Assembly (NCBI RefSeq): GCF_910594985.1
Contig: NZ_CAJVCE010000038.1
Location: 1-45,188 of the forward strand
Direction of reading: 5' to 3'
Length of the DNA: 45,188 nt
Origin: Paenibacillus allorhizosphaerae
GTDB taxonomy: Bacteria > Bacillota > Bacilli > Paenibacillales > NBRC-103111
The translations under genes and the position numbers were made by a program. Position 1 is the first letter of the stretch. Every line of letters starts with the position of its first letter. The notes under the pieces were generated by a model that did no database searches, was not told where the DNA came from, and saw only the letters and a program-made list of their open reading frames with translations. Below, piece after piece: positions 1-8,500 of the stretch.

Positions 1-85
1 CAAGAGGGCCGGATAGCAGGCGATCTTTCTTATTTTGCAATCCACATCAGCTAAAATTCATTGAAATGTACCCTTAAAAACAAAA

Positions 86-103
86 CCCCGAAAAAATTCG
101 GGG
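86..103 (-). terminator. intrinsic terminator of the first gene
   Basis: A perfect 7-bp stem (CCCCGAA / TTCGGGG) with a four-A loop. Read on the minus strand it is followed by TTTTGTTTTT, so it fits termination of the minus-strand gene that ends at 148. Confidence 0.75.
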
Positions 104-120
104 CTTTGTCAACAATCTGA

Positions 121-139
121 AGCAGCCGTATTGGCTGCT
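121..139 (+). terminator. intrinsic terminator for a gene left of the window
   Basis: A 7-bp stem (AGCAGCC / GGCTGCT) with a 5-nt loop, followed on the plus strand by TTTTCTTTTC. It would end a plus-strand transcript coming from outside the window. With the hairpin at 86-103 it makes a convergent terminator pair. Confidence 0.6.
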
Positions 140-147
140 TTTTCTTT

Positions 148-771
148 TCAGGCTGGATTCGCTCCTCCAAAGCGAATTTCCTGATCCAAAATAACTTCTT
201 TCGGAGGGCTTTCCATAGGAATCGCGTATGGAATCAAGGCAAATTGCACTTCTTGGATCGGATCCGGCAGGCGAGGAGTGACCAGAAAACGTACTTGAGT
301 CTGACCGCCGCCTCCATGAGTGCCGTTTCTACGGACGCTGTATTGCTGTTTGCCTGTCACTTCCAATAACAAATGAGGGCGGATATGACCTATGTTTTCG
401 TTCGTTGAAAGATGCTCGATTTCCAGGAAAACAATACTTCCGTTCTGATGCTGCATCGCGTGGGTCAAAACGTACCGGAATCCGTTTACAACGGATTTCT
501 GCATGACAGGTAACACGTTTATCAGCTCGCCGGGTTCGTCCGGAACGACCGAATGGCGGCCTTCATTGAGGCTGTGCAGCAGCCAACTAATTTGCGGAAT
601 ATCAAGATCATAGGTTATGGCCCATTGCTGCATGATCTCTTTTGACGGAAAGTACCGTTTGCCGTTCGCTAACGCTTTTCGCTCGCAGAACAGTTGAAGG
701 AGCTTCGCGTCGATCGATCTGAATTTATCATTATATTCATTTGGAATACGTTGCATTTCCGACCATCCCAT
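148..771 (-). CDS. uncharacterised protein, about 207 residues
   Basis: I do not recognise a named family. The first 60 residues (MGWSEMQRIPNEYNDKFRSI..., then DAKLLQLFCERKAL) are helical and charged and loosely recall the small helical chorismate-mutase-like fold (a run of the type D-x-x-L-L-x-L-x-x-x-R), but this resemblance is weak. The rest is rich in beta-type sequence and holds a Gly-rich stretch (THGGGGQTQ). There is no signal peptide or membrane segment, so it is probably cytosolic. The start at 771 is preferred over the in-frame ATG at 804: an AGGAGT ribosome binding site lies at 778-783, while the ATG at 804 overlaps the -10 region and has no such site. It is a single-gene unit with its own promoter and terminator. 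Confidence 0.65.
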   Translation of the reverse strand: MGWSEMQRIPNEYNDKFRSIDAKLLQLFCERKALANGKRYFPSKEIMQQWAITYDLDIPQISWLLHSLNEGRHSVVPDEPGELINVLPVMQKSVVNGFRYVLTHAMQHQNGSIVFLEIEHLSTNENIGHIRPHLLLEVTGKQQYSVRRNGTHGGGGQTQVRFLVTPRLPDPIQEVQFALIPYAIPMESPPKEVILDQEIRFGGANPA

Positions 772-805
772 GCGGATACTCCTTTTTACATTTGTTTTTT
801 TCATT

Positions 806-814
806 ATTATACCA
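806..814 (-). promoter_or_regulatory. extended -10 promoter of the first gene
   Basis: On the minus strand the sequence reads TGGTATAAT, a perfect extended -10 element (TGnTATAAT). The -35 region is poor, which is usual for extended -10 promoters. It places the transcript start near 800, upstream of the chosen start codon at 771. Confidence 0.55.
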
Positions 815-886
815 AATCATCACAGGCGTTCCTACTATGGGCCATCGTCGGCTTTTTGCACAATCATTTCATCTCAGGAAATACGC

Positions 887-916
887 TTGACAGGGTTTAT
901 TGATCAGTAGTAAAAT
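887..916 (+). promoter_or_regulatory. sigma-A promoter of the TetR-exporter operon
   Basis: TTGACA at 887-892 and TAAAAT at 911-916 are separated by 18 bp. The -35 hexamer is perfect and the -10 matches at five of six positions. The operator repeats begin about 17 bp downstream of the -10, so a bound repressor would block the initiating or early elongating polymerase. Confidence 0.7.
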
Positions 917-932
917 ACCAATCAGAGGAAAA

Positions 933-974
933 TTGAACAAATGTTCAAAACAGTTGTTCAAAACAAATGTTCAA
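933..974 (+). promoter_or_regulatory. operator array for the adjacent TetR regulator
   Basis: TTGAACAAATGTTCAA at 933-948 is a perfect inverted repeat (7-bp arms, 2-bp centre). The half-site TGTTCA then recurs at 942, 955 and 968, exactly 13 bp apart, with the linker AAAACA conserved between copies. The array lies between the promoter and the regulator start codon, as expected for an autoregulated TetR gene. Confidence 0.65.
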
Positions 975-1008
975 GTGTGGATGGCCAGGGCAAAACAAGG
1001 AGGGACAT

Positions 1009-1617
1009 ATGAAACACGACGCGCAAGGAAAAGACGTGAAGCTGAAAATATTAAATGCGGCCAAGAAGCTTTTTGCCAAAAAAGGGTTCGAGGGTACGAC
1101 CGTCCGGCAAATATGCGATGAAGCCGGCGTGGCTCTGGCGCTCGTATCTTATCATTTTGGCGGCAAAGAGAATGTGTTCTACGCGCTGTTCGAGACGTTT
1201 GCGCCGAGCTTTCTGCAAAAGGAATACGATCTGGCCGATCCGATAGACGATCTCAAGTCGCTGATCCGCGAATTTGCGCTTTTCCGGCTTGCGGAGCCGG
1301 AGCTGATCAATTTGTTGCAGCAAGAGGTAATGATGCAAAGTCCGCGCCTGGAGAAAGTACAAAACATCGTTTACGCGCTTTGGCTCCAGCTGCGAGCGAT
1401 TCTTGAAGCAGGCAAACGGCAGGGGCAGTTCGACTATGAGTCGCTAAGGCATACGGTGCATTTTGTCGTGGGGACGCTTATTTTTACCCGCAACAGTCCG
1501 TTCCTAGACCCGGTTTTGCAGCTGAAAGAAGACCTTTCGGTCAAAGAGGATCAGGAGGACGTCATCCGGTATACGATCAGCTATATTTTGAGCGGGTTAA
1601 AGTGCAGCGCACAGTAA
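1009..1617 (+). CDS. TetR/AcrR-family transcriptional regulator
   Basis: A 202-residue repressor-type protein. The N-terminal helix-turn-helix is clear (ILNAAKKLFAKKGFEGTTV, then ICDEAGVA and LVSYHFGGKENVFYALF, roughly residues 10-60), followed by an all-helical ligand domain that resembles the CecR-type C-terminal domain. The start at 1009 is chosen because AAGGAGGG lies just upstream; the upstream in-frame ATG at 967 falls inside the operator. It leads an operon with an HlyD adaptor (34 bp downstream) and an ABC-2 permease, like the CecR-ybhGFSR operon of enterobacteria, so it probably senses a toxic substrate and derepresses its own export system. The ligand cannot be read from the sequence. 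Confidence 0.85.
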   Translation: MKHDAQGKDVKLKILNAAKKLFAKKGFEGTTVRQICDEAGVALALVSYHFGGKENVFYALFETFAPSFLQKEYDLADPIDDLKSLIREFALFRLAEPELINLLQQEVMMQSPRLEKVQNIVYALWLQLRAILEAGKRQGQFDYESLRHTVHFVVGTLIFTRNSPFLDPVLQLKEDLSVKEDQEDVIRYTISYILSGLKCSAQ

Positions 1618-1651
1618 GTAACGTTTACATCGGGGAGAGGGGAACATTGGG

Positions 1652-2854
1652 ATGAAGAAGCAGGTGGCGGCAATTGTTGTATTGGCTTTGGCGCTGAGCG
1701 GCGGCGGCTGGATGCTTGCAGCGGACGGCAAAGACGCTGTGACGCTCGCAAGCGCGCGTAAAGCGAGCATACTAACGGCGGAGCAAGTGAACGTGTCTTT
1801 TCAGGGAGTGGGCGGTAAAATCGTCACGCTGGCTGCCAAGGAGGAGCAGACGGTCAAGAAAGGCGATGTGCTGATGACGCTCGACCCGACGGACGTCGAC
1901 TTGCAGTTGAGAAAGGCGCAGGCCGACGTGGAATTGACGACGCTCAAAATCAAGCAAGCGGAGGACGGCATTGCGGTGGCGGAAAGCAAGCTGGGCAATG
2001 CGGTGAAGCAGGCGCAGCTCGGGCTGTCGCAGGCGCAAACGCAGCAGGCGCAGGTTGCCGAAGGGGCGCGCGCCGAAGACATCGAGCGGCAGAAGCTGGC
2101 GGTAGAGGCAGCGGACGAGGCGTACACGCATGCGATGAAGATGTACAATCAACTGCGCAACATACAAGATACTTACGAGGGCAATGCGTATTCCTATAAA
2201 GATTATCGCGATGCGGTCGAGAACGCGCGCAGCCAGGTCGCGACGCTGGAGAACGCCAAAAACCAGCAGCAGGCGGCGCTGACCAGAATGTTGAACGGCG
2301 CGACGGACAAGGAGCGTCAGCAGGCGATGCTTCAGACGGACAAGGCGCACGCGGTTCTGGAACAGCAGCAGCTGACGGAGGGCGATATCAACAATCAGCG
2401 CATCGGCATCGATGCACTGCAAAAGCAGCTTGAGCAGCAGAGCATTTTGCTGGAGTCGCTGAACGTGCAGAAGGACCGGCTCACGCTGCGGGCGCCGGCG
2501 GACGGCAAAGTGGTGAAAGTGGTGCCGAAGCTCGGGGAGAATGTCGGATCGGGTGCGCCGGTGGTGCTGCTCGAAACCGGCAAGCTCTACTACGATCTTT
2601 ATGTCGATGAGCGGCAGGTCGGCAAATTCAAACCGGAATCGGCGGTGCCGACACGTTTTGCCGCGCTGCCGGATCAGGTGGAAGGCAAAGTGCAGTTCAT
2701 CACGGCCGCACCGCAATTCGCCGCTTTGCGAATGAGCCGGGAGAAAGGAACGGCCGACCTCAATACGTTCCAGATTCGCATCTATGTCGATCGAACCGAC
2801 AAGCTGCTGCCGGGGATGACTGCGGAGGTACAAGTCGATGAAATCTCATCTTGA
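1652..2854 (+). CDS. HlyD-family membrane-fusion/adaptor protein
   Basis: A 400-residue periplasmic-adaptor type protein that in a Gram-positive would sit outside the membrane and partner the permease. Residues 5-23 form an uncleaved or lipid-less signal anchor. The order is a biotinyl-lipoyl half (GVGGKIVTLAAKEEQTVKKG, near residue 55), a long Gln/Ala-rich coiled-coil hairpin (about 80-270), the second lipoyl half (LRAPADGKVVKVVPKLGENV, near 285), then the beta-barrel domain. A GGGGAGAGGGG ribosome binding site precedes the start. Its last 17 bp overlap the next gene, which suggests translational coupling. A long open frame on the opposite strand across this gene is a codon-bias shadow. Confidence 0.85.
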   Translation: MKKQVAAIVVLALALSGGGWMLAADGKDAVTLASARKASILTAEQVNVSFQGVGGKIVTLAAKEEQTVKKGDVLMTLDPTDVDLQLRKAQADVELTTLKIKQAEDGIAVAESKLGNAVKQAQLGLSQAQTQQAQVAEGARAEDIERQKLAVEAADEAYTHAMKMYNQLRNIQDTYEGNAYSYKDYRDAVENARSQVATLENAKNQQQAALTRMLNGATDKERQQAMLQTDKAHAVLEQQQLTEGDINNQRIGIDALQKQLEQQSILLESLNVQKDRLTLRAPADGKVVKVVPKLGENVGSGAPVVLLETGKLYYDLYVDERQVGKFKPESAVPTRFAALPDQVEGKVQFITAAPQFAALRMSREKGTADLNTFQIRIYVDRTDKLLPGMTAEVQVDEISS

Positions 2855-3992
2855 CGAATGGAAATTTGCACTGTCGAGCAAATTCATACCGGCGATATTG
2901 ATCGCCCCGCTGATCGTGGCCGCCTTGTTCGGCTACATGTTCCAGAACAGCCAGATCAACGAAGCGCCGGTTGCCGTGGTTGATGAAGATAACAGTTCGT
3001 ACAGCCGGAGCTTTATCGACAAGGTGAACGCGACGCAGTATTTGGACGTCACAAGCGTATTTAATGAAGCGATCGAACCGGAGGCGCTGATGGCCAACGA
3101 GAAATATATGGCCGTTATCTATCTTCCGCGCGGAATGGAGGAGCTGCGGTTCCAGGGCAAATCCGTCAATATCGGCCTGCTGATCGATAATTCGATGCCG
3201 TCTGCGATTGGGAATATCCGTACCGGCATGCAGGAGCTGATTATGGTTGAAAATACGTCGCAATCCGTCGGCAAGCTGAAGGTGATGGGCATGAGCGACG
3301 AAGCGGCGATGGGGATTGTGACGCCGTTGTCGCTCCAGCAGCGGCTGCTGTTCAATCCGACGTCCGATTTCATCGGCTTTATGGTCATCGGCTTCGTGAA
3401 CGTAGTGGCGCTCGGCATTACAGCCATTGCGACTGCGTCCATCGTTCCCCGGCTCCGTGTGGAAGGAACGCTTGGAGAGGCGCTTCGCTCCCCGTTCGCC
3501 CTTTGGTCCCGGGTACTTCCCTATGCGATCATCTCCTGTATCAGCTTGCTGCTCGCCTTCGGTTTGCTGAAGCAGCTCGGCGGGCTGAGGTTCGCGGGCC
3601 AGCCGTTCGCCTTTGTCGTGCCGCTGCTGCTCTATACGCTGACCATCGGCCTGATGGGCATGGTTGTCGGCTGGACGGCGGCCGATCCGTCGAAGGTGGC
3701 GCTGCGAACGTACGCCATCGTGTATCCGTCCTTCATGCTGTCAGGCGTACAAGTGGCGCCGATTATTTTTCCTGCACCGATCCAGGCGATAAGCCATATG
3801 CTGCCGCTCACATGGCTGTTCAAGTTCATCCGGGGGATGGGCTACCGGGGAGGAAGGCTGGCTTACTACGTTCAAGAAATGGGCGTATTCGTGGCAATGA
3901 TCGGGATATTATCGCTGCTTGTCGGGCTGCTTACGCTGCGGGAAACGCGAAGAGCCAAGCTTCACGCGAACATAAGCAAGGTTGCCGCATGA
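2838..3992 (+). CDS. ABC-2 type transporter permease
   Basis: A 384-residue integral membrane protein of the ABC-2 (YbhS/YbhR-like) class. One N-terminal membrane helix (about residues 17-37) is followed by an extracytoplasmic domain of about 140 residues, then five or six helices from residue 175 to 372. This is the usual plan for drug or lipid exporters. The start overlaps the end of the adaptor gene. No ATP-binding protein is encoded next to it: the following gene is on the other strand. The ATPase must be encoded elsewhere, or the pair works in another way. The neighbouring TetR regulator supports an inducible efflux role. Confidence 0.8.
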   Translation: MKSHLDEWKFALSSKFIPAILIAPLIVAALFGYMFQNSQINEAPVAVVDEDNSSYSRSFIDKVNATQYLDVTSVFNEAIEPEALMANEKYMAVIYLPRGMEELRFQGKSVNIGLLIDNSMPSAIGNIRTGMQELIMVENTSQSVGKLKVMGMSDEAAMGIVTPLSLQQRLLFNPTSDFIGFMVIGFVNVVALGITAIATASIVPRLRVEGTLGEALRSPFALWSRVLPYAIISCISLLLAFGLLKQLGGLRFAGQPFAFVVPLLLYTLTIGLMGMVVGWTAADPSKVALRTYAIVYPSFMLSGVQVAPIIFPAPIQAISHMLPLTWLFKFIRGMGYRGGRLAYYVQEMGVFVAMIGILSLLVGLLTLRETRRAKLHANISKVAA

Positions 3993-4045
3993 GTCAAGGA
4001 TATAACCTCGGGATGTAATCGGGCAAAAGGAATCAAAAAAGGAAA

Positions 4046-4089
4046 GAGCACCTCACCGCCGACCTAAGAGAACAGCGGAAGAGGTGCTC
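4046..4089 (+). terminator. long hairpin ending the TetR-exporter operon
   Basis: GAGCACCTC (4046-4054) pairs with GAGGTGCTC (4081-4089), and inside it CCGC pairs with GCGG. The downstream sequence is GAATTTTGTTG, a modest T-run. It lies between the permease stop and the convergent minus-strand gene, so it probably terminates the operon. Confidence 0.5.
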
Positions 4090-4171
4090 GAATTTTGTTG
4101 CGAGGCATTGAGGATTAAGCGGGCCTGGCGACCGAATCACGTCCGGAGCTCATCCCTGATCCACGATCGAA

Positions 4172-5029
4172 TTAACGAGCTCGTTTCTTCGATACGACCG
4201 ACGGATGGAGCCACGGAGCAGGGGGGATGCGGCTTTGACCGACCGGCGTCGCAGTCACGGTCGGTATGGTGCGCACCGCAGCTTGCGCCGACGTGCCCTT
4301 GTTTCTTGATTTCGTCATTTGTACCGGCACACCGGTTCTCCGTTCACGGGCCTGTTTCTGCCGTTTGACGGACACGCTGCTTGTTTGCTCGACGACGAAC
4401 GGCTCGGCATGCGCCTCGCCTTCCGGCAAACCTAGAATGCGTGTGGCGTGGTTATATTCAAGCATATAGCTGCCGTTATGCGTTATTCCCAGTTTGGCGG
4501 CTGCTTGAGCCGGTATAGTACACGAATCGTCCAGCTCGTTCTCCGGGACGTTCAGGCGGAGCTTGACGGGAGCGGAGTTCAGTTTGACCGTAATCGCAGA
4601 CTTCGCCTGATGGCGGATCCCGAGCATGCTGAGGAGCGAATATCCCATGACGATCCGGTTTTGCCGATTCGGATGTCTGTCGATCTGAACGTTAGTGTAG
4701 TAACGGCTGACGGACACAGGTGTAAGCTTCATCTCCATCTTGATTTCATCCAAGTTTACGCGGCAGCGGGAACCGTTCGCAACGCCCAGATCTTTGGCAG
4801 TCTGCGGGTGCAGCTCCATATAGTGAAAGGAGCATTCGTTCGAGTTTTCACGAACGATTCGAACCTCTTTCTCCGCACTGCCTTTGCTTAAGGTGACCGA
4901 CATTCCATCCTGGAGACCGTACAGTTCGTGTGGATATCCGTTCATGCAGTCCGTCACCAATACCATGCTTGACGCATCCACATCAGAGGTCACCCATACA
5001 TCCAATATCCCAATTGCCAATTTCATCAC
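4172..5029 (-). CDS. YheC/YheD N-terminal-like barrel protein without ATP-grasp domain
   Basis: A 285-residue protein, GTG start at 5029 (an ATG follows at 5026). Three segments share one pattern, a hydrophobic turn then L-G-[IV] then a polar loop and a beta strand: LHPQTAKDLGVANGSRCRV (about 75), LLSMLGIRHQAKSAITVKL (about 132) and IPAQAAAKLGITHNGSYML (about 172). This is the kind of barrel seen at the N-terminus of spore-coat-associated YheC/YheD proteins, which continue into an ATP-grasp domain. Here the ATP-grasp part is absent. The last 70 residues are instead basic and Pro/Thr/Ser-rich (KRQKQARERRTG) and look disordered. A spore-associated role is inference. No operon partner. Confidence 0.5.
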   Translation of the reverse strand: MMKLAIGILDVWVTSDVDASSMVLVTDCMNGYPHELYGLQDGMSVTLSKGSAEKEVRIVRENSNECSFHYMELHPQTAKDLGVANGSRCRVNLDEIKMEMKLTPVSVSRYYTNVQIDRHPNRQNRIVMGYSLLSMLGIRHQAKSAITVKLNSAPVKLRLNVPENELDDSCTIPAQAAAKLGITHNGSYMLEYNHATRILGLPEGEAHAEPFVVEQTSSVSVKRQKQARERRTGVPVQMTKSRNKGTSAQAAVRTIPTVTATPVGQSRIPPAPWLHPSVVSKKRAR

Positions 5030-5552
5030 CCCAAGTTTCAGCTTCGTTCGTGATAAACGTCATTCTACAGCGTATGCACTAGGGAGATACGCGGACTGTA
5101 CCAATGTCTATAGTTTGCCTGTATGATACGGAAATATTGGGGGCTAGCCAAGCGGTTTCATGCCATTTCCACTAGGAAAAAAGTTGCCGGATTGAATCTT
5201 ATATCAAGTGCCATTGTACCATCCGGTTTAGCCCGCGGAGGAACGAACTGGAAGTTAATAAAATCTTTGGATAATAGGTTATTGTTATAACAATTGTTGC
5301 AGTGCTATAATTATTTGGAGAACATGGGTATCTTTAACAAACAAAAGGAAAGAGAATACATATTGGAACCGGTCACATCTCTCTTTGAAAGGGTTTTCAT
5401 AGATTTGGGAAACGGCGTAATCGAACGCTGCGCTGCGAGGATTGATGCCCGGAAATGTGCCCTGTCAGCTGAAAGGAGGTGAGTTTAATTTAAAGAAGAA
5501 GGACGCGGTTAAATGAAATTGTATTCATACGAAGGAGAGTGACGTAAAGGAA
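5030..5552. other. 523-bp intergenic leader region before the metallophosphatase gene
   Basis: This stretch holds the promoter listed at 5282-5311. At 5472-5482 there is a strong Shine-Dalgarno sequence (AAAGGAGGTGA) with no usable start codon at the proper distance. At 5513-5542 a nine-codon ORF (MKLYSYEGE) ends on the ribosome binding site of the large gene. Two other short open frames (5123-5290 and 5325-5482) lack convincing ribosome binding sites, and I do not call them genes. Confidence 0.4.
5282..5311 (+). promoter_or_regulatory. promoter with overlapping palindrome
   Basis: TGCTATAAT (5303-5311) is an extended -10 element, with TTGTTA at 5282-5287 as the -35 (18-bp spacing). The -35 lies inside a perfect 14-bp palindrome, ATTGTTATAACAAT (5281-5294), a possible repressor site. 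The likely target is the secreted metallophosphatase gene that starts at 5553, after a long leader. Confidence 0.5.
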
Positions 5553-8500
5553 ATGAAAGTTCAAAGACGATTATTGTACCGAAAATTGATGGCAGCATCG
5601 CTTTCATGGGCACTATTGCTGCCAGGAACGCTGTCGGGTTCTGCAATTGCAGCGTCCGACCCTTCAGGAAACGGAAGTCTTCCGAACATGACAGTCACCT
5701 CTACCGTTTACCGCGATCAGATGCCTCCAACGATCAAACACACGATTCCGACGGCCTCCACGAATCCGAAGGAGATTACCGTGACCGCCGAAGTGTACGA
5801 CGATCTAGCGGTTTCCTCCGTTTCACTTTACTACAAAAATGCGGAGTCGCCGAGCTTCACCTCCGTCCCGATGACTGCAGCCGCAACCGCTGCCGCCCAA
5901 TATTCCGCTGCCATTCCGAAGGCCGCTTTCGACAATACATCCCGCCTGCAGTATTATTTTGAGGCGAGCGACGGTGTGAACGTAACCCGACTTCCGGCAG
6001 ACAGCTCCGTCAATTACGAAATTGCCGTATTCCCTGCCGGAGGCCCGATGAATTCGGAGCTTCTAATTACCGAACTAATGAATGATAACAAAGGCACGGA
6101 TAATTACGAGTATGTCGAGGTGTACAACAATACGGACCGCGCCATCAATCTGAAGGATTACCGGCTTCTGTATGTGACCCAATCCACCGCGACTACGCCA
6201 TGGGATATCGACACCGATCTGCTGCTTTCCCCTCAGCAAACCGCTCTCATCTGGGTGAAATCGTATGCGATGGCGGAGCGGCCGATCAGCGAATTTGTCA
6301 AGCATCACGGCCTGCAGCTCCCCGAATCGCGCATCACGTCGGTCGTTGCCGAGGACGAATCGATGAATAACGACATCGAGGGTCGAGTATACATAGCGAC
6401 GGATGCCGGCAAAGTGACCTCGCAGGCCTGGTTTAACGTAGCGAAGGACGAGACGACCACTGAAGCCCGGACCTTCGTATACGAATATCCGAAGGACGGC
6501 ACGACCCGCATGTATCTGCGGGCATACGGCCAAACGCCGACACCGGGGACGCTTCTGAGCGGCCAAGTGCCGGAACAGCCGATAAGCATTGCCGCAGATA
6601 CACAGAAGCCGGTCATCTCCCATACGCCGCCTACGGCCCCGAAGGCATACGGAAGCGTAGTCCTGGAAACGTATGCAGCCGACAATCATGAGATCACGCA
6701 AATCAAAGTGTTTTATAAACGGGACGGGCAGGCGAGTTATACTGCTGAGAACATGACCTCGGCCGGCGGTGGCCTGTACCGCTCCCCATCGCTTAAAAGT
6801 CAATACTTCTTGCTCGCCGAGCATGTCGATTATTATTTTGAAGCATCGGACGGCATTCAAAAACGATCGTCTCTGGACGATACGGCCGGCGTACCTTATC
6901 GGATGTATTTTGCGAAACCGCAATACGGGCCGGTCTACATGAATATTCAGGACGGAACCTATATTCGCGGTACGAAAGTAATCGAAGGCAATAGCCTGGC
7001 CGGAGGAAACCAACTGCAGCTGTCAATCGACGGTACGGCGGTGCCGGCTCAAGTAACGATGCCCGGCAACGCATATATTCTCTTCGAAGCCGATGACATG
7101 CAGGACTCGTTCAAGAACGGCTTGCTGATCAACGACAAGCTCGTCCGGATTCTGGGGGACGGAGAACGGTTCAATGAGGTCGTCTACACGCTGCCCAAGC
7201 TGATGTTCACTCCCGGCAACAATACGGTGTCGATTGCCGCCGGCACCACGAAGGCGTATGACGATCAGGAAGGCAATAATGACGATTTCCGCCTGCAGAA
7301 CACGCGCATCGTATTGTGGGACGGTACATACCGGCCTATCATTACTGCGCGAATCAAGAATGCGACCGACGGCACCTACACGACGGTGGACCCGCTGAAG
7401 GTCGTCACCGTCGGCGACGGAAGCAATAATAATGCAAGCTCCAAAACGCGGATCGATTACTCGATCGATATTCCGAACGATGCATTCCGAGGTGTTTCCT
7501 ACTCGCTCGATTCCAAAAAATATCCCGACGGGGAGCATCTGCTGCAGACAACATCAAGCAGCGGAGACCAGCTTACGGTGAAGGCGATCATCGACAATAC
7601 GCCTCCCGTCGTGGAAAGCATGACCCTCGCAGACGGACAAACGTACCGCGGCGAGTTGACCTTCGATGCGGTAGCATCCGATGAGGTGTCCGGCGTCAAA
7701 TCGAAGGAGCTTACGCTCGACGGAAAACCGGTGGAGGCCGGCTCCAAAAAGTACGGTGCCGAGCTCGAGCCGGGCAGCCACGTGCTGCAGGTAAAAGTAA
7801 GAGATAACGCAGGCAACGAAACGGTTCGCGCGGTGACCTTCACGCTGAATCCCGAACATCCTCTCGAGCCTGCCGATCCGCAGCCGGTAATGGAAGAAGA
7901 GGGCGCTCACCAAAACGCCAAGCTTAGCGTCAAGGTGAACGATCCGAACGGCGATCCGCTGGACGTGACATTCTACGAGGCGTATCAATACGATTTCAGC
8001 GGCGATTCCGCGAAAACCGGCTTTAAAAATTCAACCGACCGGGAGCCGCCGCTCGAGCTTGTGCCGGCCGGGGAAACGCCGTTCTCCCAAGGGGACGCCG
8101 CATTGGTCCAGGCCAAGGATAAACAATACTTGAGCACGGAATCGACGATGCAATTTCCGTATCACCGGTTTGATTTCAAAATGACTCACGACGTCGCCCC
8201 TACCGATGAGGTGGAAGTGGTCTGGGTCGGGCACTCGCTGCCGGACCGTCAGGTGACCTTGTATACTTGGAACTTCAATACGCAGAAGTGGGAAGCCGGC
8301 GCAAGAGGCGTAGGAACGGAGGACTTCGAATTGAAGGCCAAAGTGAACGCGGGCGACATGGTGCGCGGCAATACGATCCATGTCCTCGTGCAGGATCTCA
8401 TTCCGTCCCCGGATGAGGTGGACTTCACGTTTGCCTGGGTCAGCGATACGCAATATTATTCGGAGTCGTATCCGCAAGTTTATGATAAGATGATGCGTTA

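Noticed and set aside
1772..2833. 353-codon open frame antisense to the HlyD-adaptor gene
   Set aside because: Arg/Leu-rich shadow produced by the codon bias of the coding strand; no ribosome binding site and no domain sense.
5123..5290. 55-codon ORF beginning MIRKYWGLAK
   Set aside because: No ribosome binding site, and its end overlaps the promoter palindrome; no recognisable similarity.
5294..5482. Short ORF before the metallophosphatase gene
   Set aside because: It starts in the promoter -10 region; the inner ATG at 5325 lies only a few bases after the expected transcript start, so no ribosome site would be transcribed.
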